Part shown: positions 1 through 8,963 of the stretch, one piece after another
How positions within the stretch are numbered: the stretch's first letter is position 1
How the letters are laid out: the number at the start of each line of letters is the position of its first letter
Assembly: GCA_947492585.1 (NCBI GenBank)
Contig: CANLND010000017.1
Span: forward strand, 28,668-92,667
Length of the DNA stretch: 64,000 bases
DNA from: an uncultured Paracoccaceae bacterium
GTDB taxonomy: Bacteria; Pseudomonadota; Alphaproteobacteria; Rhodobacterales; Rhodobacteraceae
Direction: 5' to 3'
Notes under the pieces: model-generated
Database searches by the model: none
What the model was told of the DNA's origin: nothing
Seen by the model: the letters and a program-made list of their open reading frames with translations, nothing else
Position numbers and translations under genes: made by a program

Positions 1-1
1 C

Positions 2-1546
2 AGCAACGCCCCCGAATCTGACATCGTAAAACTGCTATCACCTGTTGGTGAGCCGCAGGCCTATTACGCGCTTTATGGTTGGGCCCCTGGGGCGGGTCTG
101 GACATCACTGATGTGCCAGGCGCAAACACCCTGTGGAGCGCGCCCGAGGGGGCCAGCCTGTCTCCCGACAGTCCGGTCACGCTGAGCTGGGACAATGGCA
201 AAGGGTTGTTCTTTGAACGCACCCTTTCGATAGATGAAGACTTCATGTTCTCTGTCACCCAGTCCGTTTCCAACAGGGGCACCGATGCCGTTACGCTGGC
301 GCCCTACGGCACGCTGGCACGTCATGGTGAGCCACTGGATCTGAAAAACTTTTTCATCCTGCACGAAGGTCTGATCCGCGAAAGCGATGGGGAACTGGCC
401 GAAGTTGACTACGACGACATGCAGGACTTCGATGTAAATCCGCGGGACGGCTCCAATTCGGAGACCATAGAAGTTAATTCCGCTGGTTGGATCGGCTTCA
501 CGGATCACTACTGGATGACCACTCTGATCCCAAATCCGGGTCAGGCCTTCCGTTCGATCGCAAAATATGACGCCCGCCGCGAGATCTATCAAAGCGACGT
601 TGTGATGCCCACCGTGACCCTCGCCGCCGGTGCCAGCAGCAGCGCACAATCGCAGCTGTTTGCCGGGGCCAAAGAGTGGGCCGCAATCAAACGCTATGAA
701 AACGATCCAGCACCGCTGGACCGCTTATTTGGCTCCTCGGTTGATCCCGATCGCCCTCAAATTGATGGTTTCCTCGACAGCATCGACTGGGGATGGTTTG
801 CCTTCCTGACCAAACCAATCTTTGCCGTGTTGCATTGGCTGAACCTGTTGATTGGCAACATGGGCTGGGCGATCATTGGCCTGACCGTCCTGATCAAAAT
901 CATCGTTTTCCCGCTGGCCTACAAATCTTACGCCTCTATGGCCAAGATGAAGGAAATCCAGCCGCAGATGGAAGCGTTGAAAGAGCGCGTTGGCGACGAC
1001 CGCCAGAAGATGCAGCAAGAGATGATGGCGCTCTACAAAAAGGAAAAGGTAAACCCCGCCGCGGGCTGTCTGCCGATCCTGATTCAGATCCCGATCTTCT
1101 TCTCGCTCTACAAGGTGATTTTTGTCACGCTTGAGCTGCGCCACGCGCCGTTCTTTGGTCCTTTCCAGGATCTCAGCGCACCGGATCCGACCTCAATCAT
1201 GAACCTCTTTGGCTGGTTGCCCTGGGCGAGCCCTGAGCCCGAGAGCATTCTGGCGCTGATCTTCATCGGTGTTCTGCCGCTCTTGCTGGGTGTGTCCATG
1301 TGGGTGCAGCAAAAACTGAACCCGGCGCCAACCGATCCGACACAGCAAATGATCTTTGCTTGGATGCCATGGGTGTTCATGTTCATGCTGGGTGGATTTG
1401 CCTCGGGTCTGGTCGTGTATTGGATCGCGAACAACACCATCACCTTCACGCAGCAATATTTGATTATGCGCAGTCACGGCTACAAACCGGACGTGTTTGG
1501 CAACATCAAATCCAGCCTAAAGAAAAAGCCAAAGGCTGACAGCTGA
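2..1546 (+). CDS. yidC: Membrane protein insertase YidC (5' end outside window)
   Basis: The reading frame is open from the left edge, so the N-terminal membrane anchor is missing. YidC (Oxa1 family) inserts inner-membrane proteins alone or with SecYEG. The first half is the beta-rich periplasmic domain of Gram-negative YidC. The second half holds the 60KD_IMP core: a hydrophobic segment near WGWFAFLTKPIF, a segment with a Lys (TVLIKIIVFPL) where E. coli has its groove Arg, a charged cytoplasmic hairpin (MAKMKEIQPQMEALKERVG), and further TM segments ending in a basic tail (SSLKKKPKA). The stop overlaps the next ATG by one base, so it is probably co-transcribed with the MOSC and engB genes. 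Confidence 0.97.
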   Translation, partial: SNAPESDIVKLLSPVGEPQAYYALYGWAPGAGLDITDVPGANTLWSAPEGASLSPDSPVTLSWDNGKGLFFERTLSIDEDFMFSVTQSVSNRGTDAVTLAPYGTLARHGEPLDLKNFFILHEGLIRESDGELAEVDYDDMQDFDVNPRDGSNSETIEVNSAGWIGFTDHYWMTTLIPNPGQAFRSIAKYDARREIYQSDVVMPTVTLAAGASSSAQSQLFAGAKEWAAIKRYENDPAPLDRLFGSSVDPDRPQIDGFLDSIDWGWFAFLTKPIFAVLHWLNLLIGNMGWAIIGLTVLIKIIVFPLAYKSYASMAKMKEIQPQMEALKERVGDDRQKMQQEMMALYKKEKVNPAAGCLPILIQIPIFFSLYKVIFVTLELRHAPFFGPFQDLSAPDPTSIMNLFGWLPWASPEPESILALIFIGVLPLLLGVSMWVQQKLNPAPTDPTQQMIFAWMPWVFMFMLGGFASGLVVYWIANNTITFTQQYLIMRSHGYKPDVFGNIKSSLKKKPKADS

Positions 1547-2283
1547 TGACCCTTCGTATCACCTCAATCTGGAGACACCCAATCAAGGCCCATGGCCGTG
1601 AAGAGGTGAGCGAAACACATCTAATCCCCGGGCAGTGTTTGCCCGGGGATCGCGTTTGGGCTGTGGCCCATGAAAACGCCAAGACCACCGGCGGGGAATG
1701 GGCCCGCTGCGTGAATTTCACCCGCGCGGCCAGCCATCCACAGTTGATGGCGATCACCGCCACGACCACAGATGACACGCTGACCCTGTCGCACCCAAAT
1801 CGTCCAGACTTGACGTTCCGCCCGGAACGAGATCAGTCCGCATTTTTAGATTGGGTCGCTCCGCTGATGGAGCCGGGACGCGCAAAACCGGTGCAAATCC
1901 TGCACGCCAACGGCCTCGGACTGACAGACAGCAGCTGGCCCTCCATCACCCTGTGCAATCTCGCCTCGCACCGCGCAGTAGAAGCGCAATTGGATCAGTC
2001 CCTGTCCATCCACCGCTGGCGCGGCAACATCTGGTTTGAGGGTGCTGACGCTTGGGACGAGTTTAACTGGATCGACCGTGAGATCCGCATTGGCGAAGCC
2101 CACCTGCGCGTGCGCAAACGCACCGAACGGTGCAGGGCCACGACTGCCAACCCCGCAACAGGTCTGCGCGATGCAGACACGCTTCAAGCGCTTGATCATT
2201 GGGGTCACCGTGACTTCAGCGTCATGGCTGAGGTGATCCAGGGCGGCGTGATCCGTTCGGACGACAAAATGGAATTGATATGA
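1546..2283 (+). CDS. MOSC domain-containing protein
   Basis: 245 aa. The N-terminal part (about residues 1-90) looks like the MOSC_N beta-barrel region and the rest like a MOSC domain, the fold shared with the C-terminal part of molybdenum cofactor sulfurases. A single cysteine lies in RTERCRATTAN near residue 200, the position of the conserved MOSC cysteine that carries sulfur or ligates Mo. Such stand-alone proteins are related to Moco-dependent reductases such as YiiM/YcbX; the substrate here is unknown. The start overlaps the yidC stop (TGATG) and the stop overlaps the engB start (ATGA), indicating translational coupling. Confidence 0.85.
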   Translation: MTLRITSIWRHPIKAHGREEVSETHLIPGQCLPGDRVWAVAHENAKTTGGEWARCVNFTRAASHPQLMAITATTTDDTLTLSHPNRPDLTFRPERDQSAFLDWVAPLMEPGRAKPVQILHANGLGLTDSSWPSITLCNLASHRAVEAQLDQSLSIHRWRGNIWFEGADAWDEFNWIDREIRIGEAHLRVRKRTERCRATTANPATGLRDADTLQALDHWGHRDFSVMAEVIQGGVIRSDDKMELI

Positions 2284-2933
2284 GCTCCCTGCCCTTCCCC
2301 CTCGCTGAACTGCCTGATGACATCAGCGCCGAAAAAGGCCGCAAATTATTTGCCGGAGAATCGGAATTTGTCAAAGGCGTGGTCGCCATGTCTGGCCTGC
2401 CCCCGGCAGATCGACTGGAGGTTTGCTTTGCCGGCCGGTCCAATGTAGGCAAATCCAGCCTGATCAACGCGCTGACCGGCACCAAAGGTCTGGCGCGGGC
2501 ATCCAACACACCCGGCCGCACGCAAGAAATCAACTTTTTCACCCAAGGCCCAGAACGCTATCTGGTGGATCTTCCCGGCTATGGATACGCCAACGCCCCC
2601 TTGGCGGTCGTAGCAAAGTGGCAAAAGCTGCTGAAGCAATACCTGTCTGGCCGCCAGAATCTGCGCCGTGCCTTTGTGTTGGTGGACAGCCGTCATGGCG
2701 TGAAACCCGTCGACGAAGAGATTATGTCGCTACTGGACAGCTCTGCCGTGACCTTCCAATGCGTGATGACCAAAGCTGACAAGGTCAAAGCGAACGATCG
2801 TGAGCGGATTATGGAACAGGTGCGCACCGCGCTTGGGCGCCATCCCGCCGCTTATCCCGAAATCGTACTGACCTCATCTGAAAAAGGCGACGGCATCTCG
2901 ACGCTGAGATCAATCATCGCTAATTTGACCTGA
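2280..2933 (+). CDS. engB: Ribosome biogenesis GTPase YihA/EngB (YsxC)
   Basis: 217 aa, normal length for the family. It is a cytosolic GTPase needed for late assembly of the 50S subunit. Visible G motifs: G1 GRSNVGKSS near residue 52, G2/G3 around TPGRTQ and DLPGYGYA, G4 TKAD, G5 TSSEKG. It starts with a four-base overlap (ATGA) with the MOSC gene and its stop overlaps the following gene start by one base, so yidC, MOSC, engB and the DUF2946 gene form one tight transcription unit. Confidence 0.97.
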   Translation: MSSLPFPLAELPDDISAEKGRKLFAGESEFVKGVVAMSGLPPADRLEVCFAGRSNVGKSSLINALTGTKGLARASNTPGRTQEINFFTQGPERYLVDLPGYGYANAPLAVVAKWQKLLKQYLSGRQNLRRAFVLVDSRHGVKPVDEEIMSLLDSSAVTFQCVMTKADKVKANDRERIMEQVRTALGRHPAAYPEIVLTSSEKGDGISTLRSIIANLT

Positions 2934-3304
2934 TGTTACACCGGCTGTCCTCATTTCTTGTTGTGATCGCTCTGGCCGTTGCCGGAATGATCCCCGCTGG
3001 CTGGATGCCAACGGCAGGAGAGGACGGGCGCATGCTTTTGGTCATCTGCACCTCAGACGGTACTGTCGAGCAATGGGTCGATCTGGATACGGACGACAAC
3101 CACACCCCGGCAGACCCAATGGAAGACCGCAGCTGCCCCTTTGGGGCTCTGGGAACCCATATTGTGTTGAACGATACGCCATTGGATATCATCGACCAAT
3201 CCGCACCGTTGATGGCCCGTTGGGCTGATCAGCCTTTCACCCACGCCAGCGCTGGGTTTTATACGCGTTATGATGCGCGCGGCCCACCAGCCACTCTCTC
3301 CTAA
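2933..3304 (+). CDS. DUF2946-like small secreted or membrane-anchored protein
   Basis: 123 aa. It begins with one hydrophobic segment (FLVVIALAVAGMIPAG), either a signal peptide or anchor, followed by GWMP, a DGRMLLVICT stretch and a later CPFG. The WMP...ICT...CPFG arrangement matches the DUF2946 family, whose members often sit beside copper or PepSY genes; their role is unproven. The two spaced cysteines could bind metal or form a disulfide after export. It overlaps the engB stop by one base and precedes a PepSY membrane protein. Confidence 0.65.
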   Translation: MLHRLSSFLVVIALAVAGMIPAGWMPTAGEDGRMLLVICTSDGTVEQWVDLDTDDNHTPADPMEDRSCPFGALGTHIVLNDTPLDIIDQSAPLMARWADQPFTHASAGFYTRYDARGPPATLS

Positions 3305-3496
3305 ACAGGCAGATCCCTTGCGACCGGCATTCCCCATGCACGGCGTCTAGCGACATACCCAGACTCAGAATCTGCGGGCATTGGAACAATGCCTTAAGCG
3401 GTTCAGATGCCGGGCCCATGGGCTCTGTCCTTTTAAAACATCTGCGTGATGCGTCGGCCTGAACAGAGCCGATCCTTCTTTGACATGGAGAGAGAC

Positions 3497-4898
3497 ATGG
3501 CGACCAGCCAAACACCCCCCCCCCCGGGCGAATCCCGTACGTTTGCCCAAAATTTCTATTTCGCGGCATGGCGGTGGCACTTTTACGCCGGCCTATTTGT
3601 AGTTCCGTTTTTTATCGTCCTTGCCGTCACCGGCCTGATGATGATGTTCATCACCCAATATCAGGGTCGTGACGGCGAAAAGATCCTGATTGAACAGGGC
3701 GAGACTGTTCTGCGTATGGATGCGCAGACCGAGGCCGTTCTGGCCGTACAACCCGGCACAATCGTAGAATGGATCGCCCCCAAAGCTGACAATCTGGCCA
3801 CCGTGTTCCGCGTCAAAACCGAAGGTGGAAACCGTCTGGTGGCGCTGAACCAATACACTGGTGACGTGGTCTCTACTTGGGATCGCCGTATTGGGTGGTA
3901 TGACTGGGCCGACAATGTGCACGGCTCTTTGCTGATTGGCGACACAGGAGACCGGTTGATGGAAATCGCCGCCGGGCTTGGATTGGTTCTGGTCCTGACA
4001 GGTCTGTATATCTGGTGGCCGCGCGGCAACGTCATGGCCGCACTGGTTCCAAACCTGCGGGCCCGTGGCCGCGCCTTATGGAAAAGTCTACATGCTGTAA
4101 CTGGCTTTTGGATGTCTGCTCTACTGGTGATCTTCTTGGTGTCTGGCCTGTCGTGGACGGGCATTTGGGGCGGAAAATTCGTGCAAGCCTGGTCCAGCTT
4201 CCCGGCCGAAAAATGGGACAATGTCCCATTGTCCGATACCACTCACGAAACGCTGAACCACGGTCACACCAATGATGTGCCTTGGGCGCTGGAAAAAACC
4301 CCACTTCCTGAATCCGGCTCTTCCGAAGGGCTGACCGGCATTCCGGGTGACACCGCCGTTAACCTGGAAAGCGTGGTCATTCTGGGCCGTGTCTTGGGCA
4401 TGGAGGGGCGTTTCCGCGTTGCCTACCCCAGAGGAACGAGCGGTGTCTGGACCATCAACCGCGACAGTATGAGCCAGGACAGCGACGATCCCTTTGTTGA
4501 TCGGACCATTCACATTGACCAGCACACGGGCAAGATTTTGGCCGACGTGAAATACGAAGACTACTCGATCATGGGTAAACTGATGGCTGTCGGCACCCCC
4601 TTTCACATGGGATTGATGGGCACCTGGAACTTTGTCCTGAACATCGTGTTTTGTCTGGCGGTGAATTTTGTGTCGGTCTCCGGCGTGGTGATGTGGCTGA
4701 AACGTCGACCTTTCCAAGGCAGGCCGTCTGTCCGCACCGCCGGTGCCTGCGGATCTGCCATTCTGGAAAGGCGCAGTGCTGATTGCGGTTTTCTGTTCCA
4801 TGGCCTTCCCGCTGGTTGGTTTGACGCTGCTGGCGGTGCTGACCTTTGACGTGCTGATCCTCAGCAACATCCCTGCGATGAAACGCGTCCTAAGCTAA
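3497..4898 (+). pseudogene. PepSY-associated TM helix protein, frameshifted near the C-terminus
   Basis: The ATG at 3497 is chosen over an upstream ATG at 3446 because a GGAGAGAGA Shine-Dalgarno precedes it. The product has the layout of PepSY_TM inner-membrane proteins linked to heme/iron reduction or uptake: a TM helix after AWRWHFYAGLF, a periplasmic loop, LYIWWPRG, further TM helices and VMWLKRRP. After LKRRP the frame runs through unrelated sequence and stops at 4849. One frame over, the expected ending resumes as GRLSAPPVPADLPFWKGAV plus a final TM helix, stopping at 4898. Removing one T from the TTT at about 4711 restores it. The protein as read (450 aa) therefore loses its last TM helix, or the base is a sequencing error. 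Confidence 0.75.
3514..3525 (+). repeat. Run of 11 cytosines inside the PepSY gene
   Basis: The 5' coding part of the PepSY protein gene (MATSQTPPPP) contains a mononucleotide tract of 11 C. Such tracts are prone to slipped-strand errors in vivo and to base-calling errors in sequencing. In this sequence the tract keeps the downstream frame open. Confidence 0.8.
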
Positions 4899-5069
4899 TT
4901 CAGTTTGAGCACTCCTGATCCCTTACCCAGGCGTGCTCATTTCATACGACGTGACTGCATCCCCGGATTTTCGCCGCACTTTTCCTTCCAATGGGTGTGG
5001 CAAAAAAATGGGTCACGCCGAATCTGACTGGCCCGCTGCCTATTTGGGCATGCGGGCCTTTTTGGGAAT

Positions 5070-5792
5070 TCAAACGTGCTGTGCGCCATTTACTTCGATT
5101 TCGGCCCCAGAAATGTATGAGCTTGAATCTGAGCATAGGAAATAGATCGCATCGGCAACCTCGTTTGGCTGACCAAGGCGCTGCATGGGCAGTTTCTCTA
5201 CAATCTTATCGGTTCCGGGGCTTAGAATAGATGTCTCGACCTCTCCCGGCGCAATGGCGTTGACCCGCACACCCAAGGGGCCAAAATCATGTGCCATTTC
5301 ACGCGTCAATGCCGCCAAAGCCGCCTTGGATGTGGCATAAGCCGCGCCCGCAAACGGATGCACTCGACTGCCCGCAATGGACGTAACATTCACCACCGAC
5401 CCCTTGGCCGCCGCCAGCTCTTCTTTCAATCCACGTGCCAGAACAACCGACGCAAAGAAATTCACATGGAACACCCGCCCCCAATCCATCAGATCGGTGT
5501 TCAGCGTGCTCAACCGTTCGCCATTTGGCCCCTTGGGTGACACACCGGCATTATTGACCAGCGCGTCGAGCTTGCCATTCAGCCTCTCTTGGATTTGTCC
5601 CACGGCGTTAATGGTATCCGACGGATCCCCCAGATCTACCTGCACGTGGTCTTCACCGCCCCACGGGCAGCCCTCGGGCAGCGGGTGGCGGGAACAGGTG
5701 ATCACCCGCCAGCCCTCAGTGTGAAATTTTCGCACAGTGGCATGACCAATTCCCCGGCTTGCACCAGTCAATAGAAGCGTTTTCTGGGCCAT
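5070..5792 (-). CDS. Short-chain dehydrogenase/reductase
   Basis: 240 aa classical SDR. The cofactor glycine motif TGASRGIG is at residues 9-16, NNAG near residue 90, the catalytic Ser in VTSIAGS, and the catalytic YxxxK in YATSK. The residue after the first beta strand region is basic (SRHP), which is compatible with NADP(H). The C-terminal [10 protein letters not shown] matches the usual GG-like ending. It lies alone on the minus strand between the PepSY gene and argB, so there is no operon context to fix a substrate. Confidence 0.9.
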   Translation of the reverse strand: MAQKTLLLTGASRGIGHATVRKFHTEGWRVITCSRHPLPEGCPWGGEDHVQVDLGDPSDTINAVGQIQERLNGKLDALVNNAGVSPKGPNGERLSTLNTDLMDWGRVFHVNFFASVVLARGLKEELAAAKGSVVNVTSIAGSRVHPFAGAAYATSKAALAALTREMAHDFGPLGVRVNAIAPGEVETSILSPGTDKIVEKLPMQRLGQPNEVADAIYFLCSDSSSYISGAEIEVNGAQHV

Positions 5793-5927
5793 GGTCCCTC
5801 CGATAGAGTCGCGATTTGCACAGACCCTAGCAGCGGCCTACGCCGCTGCAACGGGAATAAACCGTCACAACCCTTGGCACAGGGCGCAGAACCGCCTAAA
5901 CCCAACCGCCAAAGGGATGATGCAGCG

Positions 5928-6788
5928 ATGAAGAAACAGACCATGGACCGAGATTGGATTACCACCGCCGAAACCTTGTCCAGCGCACTGCCGTATCTGC
6001 AGCGCTATGATGGGGCGATCATTGTTATCAAGCTTGGTGGCCATGCCATGGGCAGCGACGAAGCAATGGACAATTTCGCCCGCGATATAGTGCTGATGCG
6101 TCAGGTTGGCGTGAACCCGGTGATCGTGCATGGCGGCGGTCCGATGATCAACGCCATGCTGGACAAACTGCAAATCAACAGCAGTTTTGTGAATGGTAAA
6201 CGTGTGACAGATCAAGCGACCATGGAAGTGGTTGAAATGGTGCTGTCTGGTGTCGTCAACAAACGCATCGTTCAGGCGCTGAACCGTCAGGGCGGCATGG
6301 CGGTGGGCCTGTCGGGCAAGGATGCCAATCTGATCACCTGCGATCCTGCCAACGCTGAACTGGGCTTTGTCGGCGCGCCTGCGGATATGGACCCAACCGT
6401 GCTGCACAATCTGTTTGAAAAAGACATGATCCCGGTGATCGCTCCCATCGGCGCGGGCCGCAATGGTGAAACCTTTAATATCAATGGCGACACCGCCGCC
6501 GGCGCAATCGCCCAAAGCCTGAACGCAGATCGCCTGCTGCTGCTCACGGATGTCGCAGGTGTTAAGGATGGCACAGGCGAAGTCGTGACAGAACTCAGCT
6601 CGGGCGATGTGGAACGCATGACCCGCGAAGGTGTCATTGCCGGTGGCATGATCCCCAAAACAGAAACCGCACTGGACGCTGTACGCAACGGCGTGCGCGC
6701 CTGCACCATCGTCGACGGTCGTGTTAAAAACGCGGTACTGTTGGAACTGTTTACCGATCAAGGTGCCGGATCAATGATCCGCGCCTGA
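5928..6788 (+). CDS. argB: Acetylglutamate kinase
   Basis: 286 aa from the ATG at 5928 ([10 protein letters not shown]). An earlier in-frame ATG at 5874 would add an atypical N-terminus. ArgB phosphorylates N-acetyl-L-glutamate in arginine biosynthesis in the cytosol. Amino-acid-kinase family motifs are present: [32 protein letters not shown] and LLLTDVAGV. The N-terminal extension before KLGG resembles that of arginine-inhibited ArgB enzymes, so feedback control is likely but not shown. It is followed by a hairpin at 6804-6834 without a clear U-run, so it is probably monocistronic. Confidence 0.96.
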   Translation: MKKQTMDRDWITTAETLSSALPYLQRYDGAIIVIKLGGHAMGSDEAMDNFARDIVLMRQVGVNPVIVHGGGPMINAMLDKLQINSSFVNGKRVTDQATMEVVEMVLSGVVNKRIVQALNRQGGMAVGLSGKDANLITCDPANAELGFVGAPADMDPTVLHNLFEKDMIPVIAPIGAGRNGETFNINGDTAAGAIAQSLNADRLLLLTDVAGVKDGTGEVVTELSSGDVERMTREGVIAGGMIPKTETALDAVRNGVRACTIVDGRVKNAVLLELFTDQGAGSMIRA

Positions 6789-6803
6789 CGTCGAAACACA
6801 GGC

Positions 6804-6834
6804 AAACCAGAATGTTTACATAATGTTCTGGTTT
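6804..6834 (+). terminator. Possible argB terminator hairpin
   Basis: A perfect 9-bp stem (AAACCAGAA / TTCTGGTTT) with a 13-base loop lies 16 bases after the argB stop. It is followed by GCCGATTTGATTTT rather than a clean T-run, so termination strength is uncertain. Confidence 0.4.
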
Positions 6835-6902
6835 CGCCGATTTGATTTTGGATTTCCCTTGGCCCCTGTTATCCTGCCCGAACGATCCCAACAGGATGTT
6901 TC

Positions 6903-7577
6903 ATGCAGACGGACAGGGCGAACTATTCACACATCGAGCAGGCATGTCAGGCCAAGGGCCTGATCATCTATGGTGCACTACACCCGGCACAACAGCCGGT
7001 TGAACAGCTGAGCACCGGAACTCTGATCCTGCTAGGTACAGGTCAGGGCTTTTGGCCCGGCTTCACCGCTTCGCCCGAATATCAAGATGGACAGCGACAT
7101 CCGATTGACCGCTGGTCCTACCGTGTGATCACCGCCCTTGCCGAACGATTTGATGCCACGGCCTATTTTCCCTTTGGCGCCCCCCCATATACGCCATTTG
7201 TAAACTGGGCCCTGACCTCTGGCAGAGCCTTCACATCTCCGTCGCAGATGATGGTGCATGATACGGTAGGATTACTCACCTCCTATCGCGGAGCCTTGCA
7301 CCTTGCCTCTGAAATTCCCATCGACGCACCACCTCTGGGACAATCGCCCTGCGCCCACTGCACGAGTAAAAATTGTATCAACACGTGCCCAGTACAAGCT
7401 ATGGTTGACAATCTCCCATACCAGGTGGCAGCCTGCAAAGACCATCTGGACAGTCCAGAAGGCCATCCCTGCCGATCAGGCGGATGTATGGCCCGTCAGG
7501 CTTGCCCCATTTCTGCAGGTGCAGTTCGGGATCCTGCGCAATCGGCCCACCACATGAGATATTTTCAAAACCCATGA
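6903..7577 (+). CDS. Ferredoxin-like 4Fe-4S protein
   Basis: 224 aa. The N-terminal two thirds carry no motif I can name. From about residue 155 there is CAHCTSKNCINTCP, a classical four-cysteine 4Fe-4S motif, followed by CKDHLDSPEGHPC, CMARQACP. This C-terminal half resembles the ferredoxin-like part of epoxyqueuosine reductase (QueG) relatives, but the QueG catalytic domain is absent. It probably handles electrons or is a cobalamin-independent relative; the substrate is unknown. It overlaps sixA by four bases (ATGA), so the two are co-translated. Confidence 0.75.
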   Translation: MQTDRANYSHIEQACQAKGLIIYGALHPAQQPVEQLSTGTLILLGTGQGFWPGFTASPEYQDGQRHPIDRWSYRVITALAERFDATAYFPFGAPPYTPFVNWALTSGRAFTSPSQMMVHDTVGLLTSYRGALHLASEIPIDAPPLGQSPCAHCTSKNCINTCPVQAMVDNLPYQVAACKDHLDSPEGHPCRSGGCMARQACPISAGAVRDPAQSAHHMRYFQNP

Positions 7578-8089
7578 CATGCACCCTGATCCTTACCCGC
7601 CATGCCAAATCTGCCTGGGACTCTGATGCGCCCAGTGATCATGCACGCCCCTTAAACAAACGCGGCCGTCGCTCGGCCCGAGCCTTGGGCCGATGGCTGC
7701 GCGACTGTGCGCATCTGCCTGCACAGGTCATTTCATCCCCCTCACAACGCACCCGCGAGACCTTTGAACTGATGGACCTTGGTGTGCCGGGGATCTTTGT
7801 GGAGCGGCTCTATCACGCCAGCTCTGACGTGATGTTTCAGGTTCTGAAAGAAGCGGAAAGCCCCCGCACCATGATCCTAAGCCACAACCCCGGCATCGCA
7901 GCCTTTGCGCATTCTATCGTCTCGTACCCGCCAGATCACTCGCGGTTTGATGACTATCCCACAGGTGCCACCCTGATCGCTGAGTTCCCCTTTGACAGCT
8001 GGAGCGAATTGACCTGGGGCAGCGGTATCATTCGTGACTTTATCGTTCCGCGCGAACTGTTGGGAGAAAGCCCGGATCTCGCGGCCTGA
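7574..8089 (+). CDS. sixA: SixA-type histidine phosphatase
   Basis: About 171 aa starting at the ATG overlapping the previous stop. Histidine-phosphatase superfamily: the nucleophile motif RHAKSAW near residue 8 (RHxK variant typical of SixA), a second conserved Arg in SSPSQRTRET, and a late catalytic His in LSHNPGI. SixA removes phosphate from phosphohistidine proteins such as phosphorelay domains or PTS components; the partner here is not evident. It is followed by a strong bidirectional terminator. Confidence 0.88.
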   Translation: MTCTLILTRHAKSAWDSDAPSDHARPLNKRGRRSARALGRWLRDCAHLPAQVISSPSQRTRETFELMDLGVPGIFVERLYHASSDVMFQVLKEAESPRTMILSHNPGIAAFAHSIVSYPPDHSRFDDYPTGATLIAEFPFDSWSELTWGSGIIRDFIVPRELLGESPDLAA

Positions 8090-8109
8090 GCCTCCCCCCC
8101 ATCACATGA

Positions 8110-8141
8110 AAAAGGCCCCCGAATAAATCCGGGGGCCTTTT
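8110..8141. terminator. Bidirectional rho-independent terminator
   Basis: GGCCCCCG / CGGGGGCC stem with an AT-rich loop, flanked by A-run on the left and T-run on the right. It separates the convergent sixA (+) and bztD (-) genes and can serve both. Confidence 0.9.
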
Positions 8142-8159
8142 CAATTCTATCGGCTGGGG

Positions 8160-8951
8160 TCAGTGGCCCAAAATCTGGCTCAGGAACTGCTGAGTGCGTT
8201 CCGATTTTGGATTGTTAAAGAACTCTTCCGGTTCATTCTGCTCCACAATCTGGCCATCGGCCATAAAGATCACCCGGTTCGCCACCTGCCGGGCAAAGCC
8301 CATCTCGTGGGTCACGCAGAGCATGGTCATGCCCTCTTCGGCCAGCTCGATCATGGTGTCCAAGACTTCCTTGATCATCTCAGGGTCCAGCGCTGAGGTC
8401 GGCTCATCAAACAGCATGATACGAGGTTTCATGCACAAAGAGCGCGCAATGGCCACACGTTGCTGCTGCCCACCGGACAGCTGACCTGGGAATTTGTTGG
8501 CCTGGTCCGGGATCTTCACCTTTTCCAAGAAATGCATAGCCGTTTCGATGGCTTCTTTCTTGGGTGTTTTGCGCACCCAGATCGGCGCCAACGTCAGGTT
8601 CTCCAAAACCGTCAGGTGCGGAAACAGGTTAAAGTGCTGAAAGCACATGCCCACTTCGGACCGGATCTTGTCGATGTTTTTCAGATCCGAAGTCAGTTCG
8701 GTTCCGTCGACAATGATCTGCCCCTGCTGGTGCTCTTCCAGACGGTTAATACAGCGGATCATGGTGGACTTACCTGAGCCAGACGGCCCGGCAATCACAA
8801 TACGTTCGCCGCGGTTCACCGTCAGGTTGATATCACGCAGAACGTGAAACGACCCGTACCACTTGTTCATATTGGTGATCTGAATCGCCACTTCGTCAGA
8901 GACCTGAAGCTTTGAGTGATCGATTTTACGGTCAGAGATAAGATCAGACAT
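8160..8951 (-). CDS. bztD: Amino-acid ABC transporter ATP-binding protein (BztD/AapP)
   Basis: 263 aa ABC ATPase on the cytoplasmic side of a polar amino acid importer. Walker [11 protein letters not shown]-loop [13 protein letters not shown], signature LSGGQQQR, Walker B IMLFDEP and the H-loop CVTHEMGF are all present. It is the last gene of bztABCD, the glutamate/glutamine/aspartate/asparagine uptake system known from Rhodobacter. It starts 12 bases after bztC, and the terminator at 8110-8141 ends the operon. Confidence 0.96.
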   Translation of the reverse strand: MSDLISDRKIDHSKLQVSDEVAIQITNMNKWYGSFHVLRDINLTVNRGERIVIAGPSGSGKSTMIRCINRLEEHQQGQIIVDGTELTSDLKNIDKIRSEVGMCFQHFNLFPHLTVLENLTLAPIWVRKTPKKEAIETAMHFLEKVKIPDQANKFPGQLSGGQQQRVAIARSLCMKPRIMLFDEPTSALDPEMIKEVLDTMIELAEEGMTMLCVTHEMGFARQVANRVIFMADGQIVEQNEPEEFFNNPKSERTQQFLSQILGH

Positions 8952-8963
8952 AGTTTTGATCTC

